NCBI GenBank assembly: GCA_018694115.1
Contig: JABHNB010000004.1
Span: forward strand, 1 to 32,411
From: an archaeon
Lineage (GTDB): Archaea > Nanobdellota > Nanobdellia > Pacearchaeales > GW2011-AR1
Reading direction: 5' to 3'
Length of the DNA: 32,411 bases
The stretch's first letter is position 1; the number at the start of each line of letters is the position of its first letter. A program made the translations under genes and the position numbers. Positions 1-7,571 of this stretch are shown here, one piece after another. Below the pieces are notes generated by a model. That model was not told the origin of the DNA and did not search any database. It saw only the letters and a program-made list of their open reading frames with translations.

Positions 1-1722
1 CAACAAGATCCCGATAAAACTGAAGAAGGATTTGAATGTCTTGAGGAAAAAGCAGACGATTGTTCAGATCTCACTACCCAAGAACTTGCACTTACTATTC
101 TAGCTACTCCAGATAATATCTTCGATGAATGTGTCGAGGAATTAAAAGACAGAGAATCCGCAGATCACTGGGGGAATGTTAGAGACACCGCACTTGCAAT
201 CATTGCACTTGATCACGCAGGAGAGGACACTGAAGACGCAGAGGCATGGTTAATTGATCAAGAAAAAACTTCTTCAGAATTAGTATGGTATGTTGAGCAA
301 GATTCAAATGAAGCAACCAAATGCCATTTGAAATATGGTTCCGAAGATTATACTATTGATGTTGGAGAAAATAAAAAGATAAACAAGAATGCCGGTTCGT
401 GTTTAACTCGGGCACAATCAAATTTTTGGTTAAGAGTTTCCTCAAATTGTTATGATCGAGAATTCACCGTCGAGTGTGATAAAGATTTCATCGCAACATT
501 ACTTTACAAAAATTCAAATTCCCCAACAATTTACGTTCTTTCTGGAACAGAGTCCGCACCAGCATTTGGTTCTATCAAACTTAATGTGGACTCAAAATGT
601 TTTGGATCTTCAAGTTCGTGCGATTATGAATCTACTGCTTGGGCAACTGTTGCTCTTCTTAGGACTGGTCACGATATAGAATCTTTTGTTCCCTATGTTA
701 TTGCAATGGCAGACTCCAACGAGAGATATCTCCCTAAAGCATTTATTTACATGGTTACAAGTTACGAAGATTACGCTAGTCAACTAATTAAGGACCAAAA
801 ACTTGGGAACTATTGGGAAGCAGATTCTTCAGCGTACAATAGATTCTATGATACTTCGCTCGCAATCCTTGCCTTGGGCGGATCATCCGAGCAAGTAACA
901 AAAGCTAAGGATTGGTTATTATTTTCACAAGGTACAAATGGTTGCTGGCAGAATTCCATAAGAGATACTGGAATCGTATTGTGGGCGCTAACCGGGCGTA
1001 GCGGACGGGGCGGAAGCGGAGGAAGCACAACATATTGCTCTGAATCAAACTACTTCTGTATTCCTGATGCAGAATGTCCAACAAATCAGAAACTAGATAA
1101 TTTCTTCTGTTCAGGTTTAAGCACAACTTGTTGTGAGAGTGAAAACCTACAAACTTGTTCGGAATATAGTGGAACTGTTTGTCTTGGCGACCTTGTCTGT
1201 ACTGGAAACGAAAGAAGATCTACTGACAGCGATGAGTGTTGTGTTGGTGAATGTGTCGAGCGATCTCAAGAAAATGAATGTGAGAGCATGTATTATACTT
1301 GCATGGATTCTTGTTCGGACTTCCAGGAATCTGTAGATTATTCATGTGATGGTGCAGAAGTTTGCTGTCGGACAAAGACCGATGAATCAGGAGGATCTAC
1401 TTGGTGGATTTGGGTGTTAATAATTCTAATTATAATCGTACTTGTGGTAATTGGATGGATCTACAGAGATAGACTGAAGTTATTCTGGTTCCAACTTAAG
1501 TCCAAGTTCAAGAAGGATAAGGGAACAGGTGCAGCGAGACCCGGACCAGGACCACGACCTGGAGTACCTCCAAGACCTGGATTCCCTCCAATCAGAAGAG
1601 CCCCAGTTCAAGCAGCGAGACCCGGACCAGGACCACGACCCCGGAAGGGAGCAAGATCCTACGACAGAAGAGACAAGGCAATGGGCGACGTCTTCAAGAA
1701 GTTAAGAGATATGTCTAGCTAA
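1..1722 (+). CDS. Membrane-anchored surface protein with terpenoid-cyclase-like (alpha-toroid) repeats and Cys-rich stalk, 5' end missing
   Basis: The frame is open from base 1, so the gene begins upstream of the window; 573 residues are visible. The N-terminal half carries helical repeats like those of prenyltransferase/squalene-cyclase toroids (VRDTALAIIAL, YDTSLAILAL, then QGTNGCWQ and IRDTGIVLWAL). A Ser/Gly linker follows, then three Cys-rich modules, each with a CC pair (about 1036-1374). A Trp/Ile/Val-rich membrane segment (WWIWVLIILIIIVLVVIGW) lies near 1402-1460. The cytoplasmic tail is rich in Pro, Gly and Arg (RPGPGPRP occurs twice). Topology should be outside-in with the toroid outside the cell. 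The next gene downstream shares the Cys module and the layout. No catalytic DxDD motif is seen, so cyclase activity is not claimed; a binding role is more likely. Confidence 0.8.
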   Translation, partial: QQDPDKTEEGFECLEEKADDCSDLTTQELALTILATPDNIFDECVEELKDRESADHWGNVRDTALAIIALDHAGEDTEDAEAWLIDQEKTSSELVWYVEQDSNEATKCHLKYGSEDYTIDVGENKKINKNAGSCLTRAQSNFWLRVSSNCYDREFTVECDKDFIATLLYKNSNSPTIYVLSGTESAPAFGSIKLNVDSKCFGSSSSCDYESTAWATVALLRTGHDIESFVPYVIAMADSNERYLPKAFIYMVTSYEDYASQLIKDQKLGNYWEADSSAYNRFYDTSLAILALGGSSEQVTKAKDWLLFSQGTNGCWQNSIRDTGIVLWALTGRSGRGGSGGSTTYCSESNYFCIPDAECPTNQKLDNFFCSGLSTTCCESENLQTCSEYSGTVCLGDLVCTGNERRSTDSDECCVGECVERSQENECESMYYTCMDSCSDFQESVDYSCDGAEVCCRTKTDESGGSTWWIWVLIILIIIVLVVIGWIYRDRLKLFWFQLKSKFKKDKGTGAARPGPGPRPGVPPRPGFPPIRRAPVQAARPGPGPRPRKGARSYDRRDKAMGDVFKKLRDMSS

Positions 1723-1765
1723 TCAAAAGACTAAACTTTATTAATTGCTATTCCTTAAACCTCAT

Positions 1766-3118
1766 ATGAAAAGAGGCGTGACAACAATACTATTATTCCT
1801 ATCTTTAATATTAACACTAACAATAGCTTCGGCTGCTCCTGAATTAATCCTCCAAAACGAGGCGGTTCAACCTGGAGAAACAATCCTCGGAAAAATAACT
1901 CTTTTCTCAAATGAAGAATTCACTGCAGAAATTTCCAAAGACGACATTAAATTTCTCGAGGGAAGAAGACAAGTTTCATTTGAATATGATGTTGCATTCG
2001 ACAATAATGCCAATTACCTATATGTCTATGCGAATCGGGAAGGAAATTTTACGATTAAGACTAATCCAATCCTTTATCGAGATAAAATATCTAAAGAACT
2101 TAAGGAACTAACAATTGAAAAACAAATAACAATAGTCGAATCGCCAATAATCTATCAAGAAGAAATTAATGAGTCTGGAAATCTAACCACCGTCAACAAA
2201 TCAAGAACCGAGATACTTTCCATAAGGCCGGGATTTATCTTTCAACCAACAACAACTAAACAGGAAAGTATTGTCTTGAAAAACCTCGGAGACTCACAAG
2301 TTAATCTAACTTATACTTATGGAGAAGAAGAAACCGAACTTTCCCTCGTACCTCAAGAAACCCAAGAGATATTTATTCTTCCCACTGGCGGATTATCTTT
2401 CTTTAACATTTCAACTTACAAGAATTTCGAGGTTCCAATTATTACTCCTTCATTGGGAGAAAACGGAACAGGAGTTGAATCAAAAACTTCACTAAGATCC
2501 AAAATTCCTTATCTTCATGTTAATCTTATAGTCAATCAGCTACAGGAAGAAATAATCGAACTTCTAAACTTTGGAGATATTAATATCACAGGTATTTCAA
2601 TAACTTCTATCCCAGAAACAGGACTTACCTACAATGAGGGGATGGATGCAAGATCCGAACAAAACCTCTCCATTGCCTTATTGAGCGAAAAGCCAGGATT
2701 TGAAGAAGGAAACATAACTGCTAGTTATTTCCTCGGCGAATTAGAAGAAAGCATAACTGTTCCGTTATTCATCTATACGTTTCCAGAGAATACAACTGAG
2801 GAGGAGATGGTGGTTTTGGAGGAAGAGTGTGCATTTACTGGAGGTATACTTTGTGCCGAAAAAGAAGTATGTGATGGAGAACCTACTTTTGCATCGGATG
2901 GTTATTGCTGTATTGGAACCTGTGTAGCCTTTGAAATAAAAGAAGAAACAAGTTATGGTTGGTTATGGGGGGTAGTTATCTTCCTAGTACTCGGAGCAGT
3001 AGGTTATTTCGCATATAAAAAATTCAAGAAAACTGTTCCAAAAAAACCTGAGGAAAAACTTCAGGAATCATCCAAGGCATATCAAAAAAGGATTAGTGGG
3101 GGAATAGTTAGATCTTAA
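1766..3118 (+). CDS. Secreted single-pass membrane protein with six-Cys juxtamembrane module
   Basis: The start at ATG 1766 is preferred over an upstream in-frame TTG (1745), because a TATA-like CTTTATTAA lies about 28 nt before it, as expected for a leaderless gene. Residues 1-24 form a signal peptide (KRG, then a Leu/Ile/Thr core ending ASA). The ectodomain is about 340 residues, beta-rich with many N-x-S/T sequons, and resembles archaeal cell-surface COG1470-type domains in style. Near 2827-2922 there is a six-Cys motif C-x7-C-x5-C-x11-C-C-x3-C, then a transmembrane helix (LWGVVIFLVLGAVGYFAY) and a short basic tail. The gene starts 43 nt after its upstream neighbour and shares that protein's Cys module, so the two probably work together at the envelope. 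Its stop abuts the stop of the convergent gene. Specific function unknown. Confidence 0.8.
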   Translation: MKRGVTTILLFLSLILTLTIASAAPELILQNEAVQPGETILGKITLFSNEEFTAEISKDDIKFLEGRRQVSFEYDVAFDNNANYLYVYANREGNFTIKTNPILYRDKISKELKELTIEKQITIVESPIIYQEEINESGNLTTVNKSRTEILSIRPGFIFQPTTTKQESIVLKNLGDSQVNLTYTYGEEETELSLVPQETQEIFILPTGGLSFFNISTYKNFEVPIITPSLGENGTGVESKTSLRSKIPYLHVNLIVNQLQEEIIELLNFGDINITGISITSIPETGLTYNEGMDARSEQNLSIALLSEKPGFEEGNITASYFLGELEESITVPLFIYTFPENTTEEEMVVLEEECAFTGGILCAEKEVCDGEPTFASDGYCCIGTCVAFEIKEETSYGWLWGVVIFLVLGAVGYFAYKKFKKTVPKKPEEKLQESSKAYQKRISGGIVRS

Positions 3119-3667
3119 TTATTTCTTCTTAGAACTTTTCTTAGCCGGTTTTTTCTTCACACTTTTCTTCTTGGTAGTCTTCTTTTTCTTCTTCGTCTCT
3201 TTTGTTTTCTTCTTCTCGGCTTCCTTTTCCAATACTTTTCCCATCTGAGTCATTTTTTCAAGCATCTGCTGGTTTCTCATTTGGGCAACCTTTGCAACCT
3301 CATCATATCTATGAAGTCTTCCAGATAAATTATTCAAAAGACTTGTTGCCTCTTCAATATTCATGCTAACATTTGCAGGTTCTATTACCTCAATAGAAGA
3401 AGGCATGAAATCGAACATAATCTCACTTAATCTAGAAAAATTCCCAACCTCAAAGTCGAGTTCTGCAAAACAAGTAAACATTGGTCCTCCTTCTGGAATT
3501 CCCTGTGCCTTTTGGTCCATTTCTAGTTCCTTAGGCTCACTAACCTTTATAGTATGCACTTCAACATCTTTAACATCATTCAATATGTTGGCATGACTCT
3601 CTAGGGCCATACGGACGTGCTCTGCAGGACGTCCTGCGATTTCCACAATCATTATTGCTCTAACCAT
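3119..3667 (-). CDS. Conserved hypothetical protein with lysine-rich C-terminal tail
   Basis: Protein of 182 residues. The N-terminal ~90 residues read as an alternating alpha/beta domain (MVRAIMIVEIAGRP, then FTCFAELDFEVGN). A helical/coiled-coil stretch follows at about 100-150 (LLNNLSGRLHRYDEVAKVAQ). The last ~35 residues are almost all Lys, Thr and Ser. There is no signal peptide or membrane helix, so it is cytosolic. Tails of this kind often bind nucleic acid; that is inference here. A TATA box (TTTTAAAA) sits about 26 nt before the ATG, so it is probably leaderless. The family is not recognised with certainty. Lys tails also occur on the surface-operon protein at 24163-25338. Confidence 0.75.
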   Translation of the reverse strand: MVRAIMIVEIAGRPAEHVRMALESHANILNDVKDVEVHTIKVSEPKELEMDQKAQGIPEGGPMFTCFAELDFEVGNFSRLSEIMFDFMPSSIEVIEPANVSMNIEEATSLLNNLSGRLHRYDEVAKVAQMRNQQMLEKMTQMGKVLEKEAEKKKTKETKKKKKTTKKKSVKKKPAKKSSKKK

Positions 3668-3697
3668 CCAAATTATTACCCAATCCCATTTTTAAAA

Positions 3698-4423
3698 CTA
3701 TCTCATGAAAATAACCACAATAAATAAAAGAATCATGAAAAAAGAAAATGCGTAGGGTGCATATTTCCTGATTTTCTCATTCTTAGACTCATAAACCACC
3801 CGGCCATAATCTTCGTTCTCAATCTCCAAACTGGGGGAATTAAGCACTATAACTGAAGGTTTTGGATCAATTTTCTCTATGATTGGTTTGGATTCAGGTC
3901 TTGGGGCGGGCTTGTCTTCATCTTTCTTATCCTCCTTCTTATCTTTATCTTCTTCATCGGCCTCATCCCCCTCTTCTTCAGGATCATCTTCTCCATCATT
4001 GCTCTCCTCGTCTCCCACACCTCCTTCAGAAATCTTTATATTAAAATCAATAAACTCTTTTTTATCTTTATCATCACTTTCCCGAAACTTCAAAACACTC
4101 GCAACATTCCCTTCGTAGTCCTCAACAACCTTCAGCAGAATAGTCTTCTCAACTCCAGCATCTCCAACTCCGACGTATCCATAAAGATAATAAAAGGCAG
4201 ACTTCCATTCGTCTTCAGCCGGACTATAAATTTTCGTAATTCTCTTGCCTCCCGGAGAAATATCTATCTTCACATCTTGAACAGCCTCGATGTTTTGGAC
4301 AACCAGTGTGCACTCAAATTCTTCATCAACAAAAACTTCTGAAGGGCAATCAAAATCAGCTTCAAGAGCATAAACAAAACTAGCACAGAAAACTAAAACA
4401 AAAAAGATCGCGATCACCTTCAT
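3698..4423 (-). CDS. Secreted, C-terminally membrane-anchored protein with acidic linker
   Basis: Protein of 241 residues. It has an N-terminal signal peptide (MKVIAIFFVLVFCASFVYA) and a compact beta-rich domain to about residue 130 with two Cys near the mature N-terminus (DCPSEVF, FECTLVV), like a NEW/Ig-type surface domain. A very acidic and lysine-rich low-complexity linker (Asp/Glu/Lys) spans about 135-175, followed by a Pro-rich stretch. A C-terminal transmembrane helix ends in a single Arg. The topology is an exported head on a flexible charged stalk. TATA (TTTATATT) lies 26-27 nt before the ATG. No enzymatic motif is seen; function unknown. Confidence 0.75.
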   Translation of the reverse strand: MKVIAIFFVLVFCASFVYALEADFDCPSEVFVDEEFECTLVVQNIEAVQDVKIDISPGGKRITKIYSPAEDEWKSAFYYLYGYVGVGDAGVEKTILLKVVEDYEGNVASVLKFRESDDKDKKEFIDFNIKISEGGVGDEESNDGEDDPEEEGDEADEEDKDKKEDKKDEDKPAPRPESKPIIEKIDPKPSVIVLNSPSLEIENEDYGRVVYESKNEKIRKYAPYAFSFFMILLFIVVIFMR

Positions 4424-4483
4424 AGAATGTACAAGAAACTAAAGAATATAAAATTATCGATAGAAAAACAAAATATTCAAAAC

Positions 4484-4858
4484 TCAGTCTAACAAATGTT
4501 TTAACCGTTCAACCATCTTCTCCAACTTTTCATTGTATAAGTTATCTGGAAGACTTGCCTCCTCTTGCAAACTCTGAATTCCAGCCATAGCTTGTTCAAG
4601 ACTTTCCCATCTCGCTTCTATCTTTATATCTCTAAAACCTGCCCAGTCAACAAACTCAGAACATGGAACAAACTTAGCTATAGCTTCCTCCTCTCCCCCG
4701 ACATCTGTCTGGAAGATATATGCATCTCCATGATTATATTCCTCATCCGATAGTTCATATCCTAAAGTTTTTCCAAAATCCTGTGCAAAGTCTTTCCTAG
4801 TCGGTTCTTTGAAGACAACTAAAATTTGCCCGGGAGCATGCTCTGGCTCGTATTCCAT
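4484..4858 (-). CDS. Small hypothetical protein, alpha/beta N-terminus
   Basis: Protein of 124 residues, acidic and cytosolic. The opening APGQILVVFKEPT resembles the PG-x-I/V-L-V-K-F strand that begins many subtilisin propeptide/inhibitor I9-like folds, and the next strand-helix pattern is compatible. No protease lies nearby, so this is only a fold suggestion. The last 45 residues look helical (EKLEKMVERLKHLL). A TATA element (TTATATAG) is centred about 25 nt before the ATG, which suggests a leaderless monocistronic gene. Function unknown. Confidence 0.6.
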   Translation of the reverse strand: MEYEPEHAPGQILVVFKEPTRKDFAQDFGKTLGYELSDEEYNHGDAYIFQTDVGGEEEAIAKFVPCSEFVDWAGFRDIKIEARWESLEQAMAGIQSLQEEASLPDNLYNEKLEKMVERLKHLLD

Positions 4859-4900
4859 ATTCCAGAAAATTCTACAAACTATATAAGTTCTAGTATTCCA

Positions 4901-5458
4901 TTAATCAAATAACTTCTTATACTTCTCCACAAAATCAATATAATCTATCACAACTCGCCTTCCTTCCTTCACCTTCTTAGCAACCCAAATCTCGCTAAAT
5001 ATTCCCTTATTCAAATACCATACACATTTCTCCTTCTCAATCTTAGAAAGCGTACCATTCATCTTAACCTCCACACCGATTATCTTATACTTTCCTTCTT
5101 CCATATGCTGAAATGCAATAAAATCTGGAAAACCGGTTCCAATAGTCATCACCTTAGCGAATGGATTAAACTTTCTCTTGGCAGGAATAATTTTCATTTC
5201 GTCAAGATCAACATTATTACTCCATTTATCGACGATCCATTCCTTTTCCTCGAGATCTTTCCTGACTTTCAACTCAAATCTACCTCCTGCACCCTTGGCC
5301 TTTTTCCCCTTCTTTACTTTACTCTTCTTTTTTGAAACTCCAATTTTTTCAGGATCTCCCCATTCAGTCACATACTCCAAACTATTCGCTTTCCTTATCT
5401 CTTCTAAGAAATTCTTACGTTTCAAAACCTTCTCTTTTTCAGGAGTTTTTAGTTCCAT
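4901..5458 (-). CDS. PD-(D/E)XK nuclease-like protein
   Basis: Protein of 185 residues with a basic N-terminal region (Lys-rich, about 40-60) followed by a restriction-endonuclease-like core. The core shows an early helix with Glu (RFELKVRKDLEEKEW), then GTGFPDFIAFQ (the PD strand), then IIGVEVKMNG (the E-x-K strand), then a helix (KIEKEKCVWYLN) and a strand (EIWVAKK). This order of E, PD and ExK is the Holliday-resolvase/VRR-NUC-like pattern. It is probably a DNA repair or recombination nuclease; the exact subfamily cannot be told. The gene shares a 71-bp intergenic region with the divergent CNNM gene and has its own TATA (TTTATAAT) about 25 nt before the ATG. Confidence 0.7.
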   Translation of the reverse strand: MELKTPEKEKVLKRKNFLEEIRKANSLEYVTEWGDPEKIGVSKKKSKVKKGKKAKGAGGRFELKVRKDLEEKEWIVDKWSNNVDLDEMKIIPAKRKFNPFAKVMTIGTGFPDFIAFQHMEEGKYKIIGVEVKMNGTLSKIEKEKCVWYLNKGIFSEIWVAKKVKEGRRVVIDYIDFVEKYKKLFD

Positions 5459-5480
5459 AAACTATCTAAGCCATCTATCA

Positions 5481-5529
5481 ATTATAAAACTTTATATATC
5501 TAAAATCACTAGACAAGTAAGGTGATAAA
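5481..5529. promoter_or_regulatory. Divergent promoter region with two TATA boxes and a ribosome binding site
   Basis: On the minus strand TTTATAAT (5481-5488) is placed for a leaderless start at 5458. On the plus strand TTTATATA (5491-5498) predicts a transcript start near 5520, leaving a ~10-nt leader that contains GGTGAT (5521-5526) just before ATG 5530. This is the clearest Shine-Dalgarno-like site in the window; most other genes here look leaderless. Confidence 0.55.
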
Positions 5530-6762
5530 ATGGTTGGAACGCAAATTGCAATTCTAGTAGTCTTGATTATACTTTCAGCTGTATTCTCGGGAATAGAGAC
5601 TGCTCTCGTTTCTATAAATATGATCAAGGTCCGTGCCCTAGTTAAACAGAAAAGGCGGGGATCAGAAACTCTTTTCAGATTGAAGCAGAACCCTCAAAAG
5701 CTAATTATTACACTCCTTATCGGAAATAACCTAGCTAATATCGGAGCAGCCTCACTAGCAACCGTCGTTTTCATGAACATATTTGGCTCATCAGGAGTTG
5801 GGATCGCAACAGGAATCATGACCTTTATTGTTTTAATATTCGGAGAGATTACGCCAAAGACGTTTGCAGCTCAAAATTCTGAGAAAATATCTCTAACAGT
5901 GGCAAGACCAATAGAACTACTTTCATTCCTTTTCTCTCCATTCGTATGGTTTTTTGGGATTATTTCAAGTGCGATACTAAAATTAGTTGGTTCGGGGGAA
6001 GAGAAAAAACTTTCAGAGGAAGAACTTGAAACAATTGTCACTATGGGAAGAAAGGAAGGAATTCTTAGTGGAGAGGCAGCGGAGATGATGCACAATGTTT
6101 TAAAATTTGAAGGAACACGAGTTACAGAGATTATGACTCCTAAATCTGGAGTTCATATGATCGAGGCCCAAGAAAAGTTGAAAGATGTTTTAGATTATAT
6201 TGTTAAAACTCCGTTCTCACTTTATCCAGTTTATTCGAGAAATAAGGATAATATCGTGGGAATCATTGATGTTGATGATGTATTGAAGTATGTGAAAAAT
6301 AAAAAGCTTGACACAAAAATTAGCACCATCGCAAAAAAAGTAACCTTCGTTCCAAAATCAAAGGAGATTGATGACTTACTTACTGAACTGGAAGGCAAGA
6401 AGATTCCGATGGTAATTGTGGTGGACGAATATGGGAAAGTTGCAGGGATTGTTACCGTTGAAGATATTCTCGAGGAAATTGTCGGAGATATCTTTGATAA
6501 AAGCAGAAGGCGGAGTGTTAATATAAAAAAGGTTAGCGAAAAATTAATTAGGGTTGATGCAAGGGCCACCATTGAAGAGATTAATAAGAATCTTCAGCTT
6601 GGTCTTAGGGGAGAACATTTTGAGACAATTGCAGGTTTTATTGAACACCGGCTCCAAAGAGTTCCAAAAAGGGGAGAAAAGATAAAATTAAAGGATGTAA
6701 CCCTCGAAATAGTTAAGGCAGATAAACAAGGAATTCAAAGTGTAAACATAATCCGAAATTAA
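5530..6762 (+). CDS. CNNM/CorC-family transporter-like protein (DUF21, CBS pair, CorC_HlyC)
   Basis: Protein of 410 residues with the full domain order of the hemolysin-C/CorC/CNNM family. DUF21 covers about 1-150 with hydrophobic segments and the family signature SAVFSGIETALVS plus NNLANIGAASLA and FGEITPKTFA. Two CBS repeats cover about 190-320 (VTEIMTPKSGV, YPVYSRNKDNIVGIIDVDDVL, then VDEYGKVAGIVTVEDILEEIVGDI). A CorC_HlyC domain covers about 330-410. Related proteins move or sense Mg2+ or other divalent cations, with CBS domains binding nucleotides. It is a plasma-membrane protein. It ends tail-to-tail with the histone-fold gene, overlapping it by 4 nt. Confidence 0.92.
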   Translation: MVGTQIAILVVLIILSAVFSGIETALVSINMIKVRALVKQKRRGSETLFRLKQNPQKLIITLLIGNNLANIGAASLATVVFMNIFGSSGVGIATGIMTFIVLIFGEITPKTFAAQNSEKISLTVARPIELLSFLFSPFVWFFGIISSAILKLVGSGEEKKLSEEELETIVTMGRKEGILSGEAAEMMHNVLKFEGTRVTEIMTPKSGVHMIEAQEKLKDVLDYIVKTPFSLYPVYSRNKDNIVGIIDVDDVLKYVKNKKLDTKISTIAKKVTFVPKSKEIDDLLTELEGKKIPMVIVVDEYGKVAGIVTVEDILEEIVGDIFDKSRRRSVNIKKVSEKLIRVDARATIEEINKNLQLGLRGEHFETIAGFIEHRLQRVPKRGEKIKLKDVTLEIVKADKQGIQSVNIIRN

Positions 6763-6920
6763 AGATCTCTCGCAAAAATAGTTCTTCGACCATTAGCCTT
6801 TGCTCGCTCTTCAGCACCCTTTAGAATATCCTCAATTTTCTTTTCAAGCTCTCGTCCAACTTCTTCAGAAACATTCAGCTCAACAAAATCCTTAATCCTA
6901 CTTTTCACTACTAATGCCAT
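6759..6920 (-). CDS. Short histone-fold (DUF1931-like) DNA-binding protein
   Basis: Reading the minus strand gives a 53-residue protein, MALVVKSRIKDF through RAKANGRRTIFARDL. The pattern of a short helix, a long central helix (EEVGRELEKKIEDILKGAEERA) and a terminal R-T-I-F-A-R-D-L strand-loop matches the DUF1931/archaeal histone-like fold, where the closing segment usually reads G-R-K/R-T-V-x-P-R-D-L. Its ATG follows the dedA stop with no gap (TAA directly followed by ATG), so translation is probably coupled in the lysS-dedA operon. It probably binds DNA as a dimer. It overlaps the convergent CNNM gene by 4 nt at their 3' ends. Confidence 0.8.
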   Translation of the reverse strand: MALVVKSRIKDFVELNVSEEVGRELEKKIEDILKGAEERAKANGRRTIFARDL

Positions 6921-7571
6921 TTAATCTCCTATCTTCCCCACTACCTTCCCTTTCTTGTCGGGGACATATGAATAATAAAGATAATATCCGTAGAATCCAA
7001 TCGCAAGAGCAATCGTCACACCTACAATCCATCGTTCTAAATTCTTAGCCAAAAGGAAGTGATCTCCAAAAATATATCCCAAAAATGCAAACATAGTTAC
7101 CCATAATGCACCCCCAATAATATTGAAAATCATAAATTTTGATATTTTAATTCCCTGAGTTCCTACAATAAATGGTGCAATTGCCCGAGTTACAGGATTC
7201 AACCTACCAAAGACCAGTGCCTTTCCGGTATGGCCCTGAACTATTCTCCCAATTCTTTCGATAGAGGTCTTTCTTACTAGTAGGTATTTTCTATGTCTAT
7301 GTAAAAATTCACTTCCAGAAAATCTTCCAAGAACATAGCCAAATGTATCAATAGAGATAGAGGCACAAAATGCAACTATCATCATTACCCAAAGATTCAT
7401 GAATCCCCACCGGGCAATAAATCCTCCTAAGAAAAGAACAACTATCCCTCCGGGGATGAATGCCCCAATAAAAGGAAGCGATTCAACAAATAATAAAACG
7501 AATACCAAAATATATCCGAAAGTTGTATAAAAACTTCGATTCAATGAGAGTAGTGTTTCTGCAATTACCAT
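6921..7571 (-). CDS. DedA family (SNARE-associated/VTT-type) membrane protein
   Basis: Protein of 216 residues starting MVIAETLL. An upstream in-frame start at 7634 lies inside lysS and is less likely. Family marks are FIPGGIVVLFLGGFIA near the N-terminus and GRLNPVTRAIAPFIVGTQ in the middle, the conserved G-R-x-x-P-x-x-R motif of DedA proteins, with several hydrophobic segments. DedA proteins support envelope homeostasis and are linked to lipid flipping; the substrate here is unknown. The ATG overlaps the lysS stop by one base (TAATG), and the stop touches the histone-fold ATG, so this is the middle gene of a three-gene operon. Confidence 0.9.
   Translation of the reverse strand: MVIAETLLSLNRSFYTTFGYILVFVLLFVESLPFIGAFIPGGIVVLFLGGFIARWGFMNLWVMMIVAFCASISIDTFGYVLGRFSGSEFLHRHRKYLLVRKTSIERIGRIVQGHTGKALVFGRLNPVTRAIAPFIVGTQGIKISKFMIFNIIGGALWVTMFAFLGYIFGDHFLLAKNLERWIVGVTIALAIGFYGYYLYYSYVPDKKGKVVGKIGD

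Noticed and set aside
1-1020. Active terpenoid cyclase or prenyltransferase
   Set aside because: Toroid-type repeats are visible, but no catalytic Asp motif is, and the protein is surface-anchored; an enzyme call is not supported.
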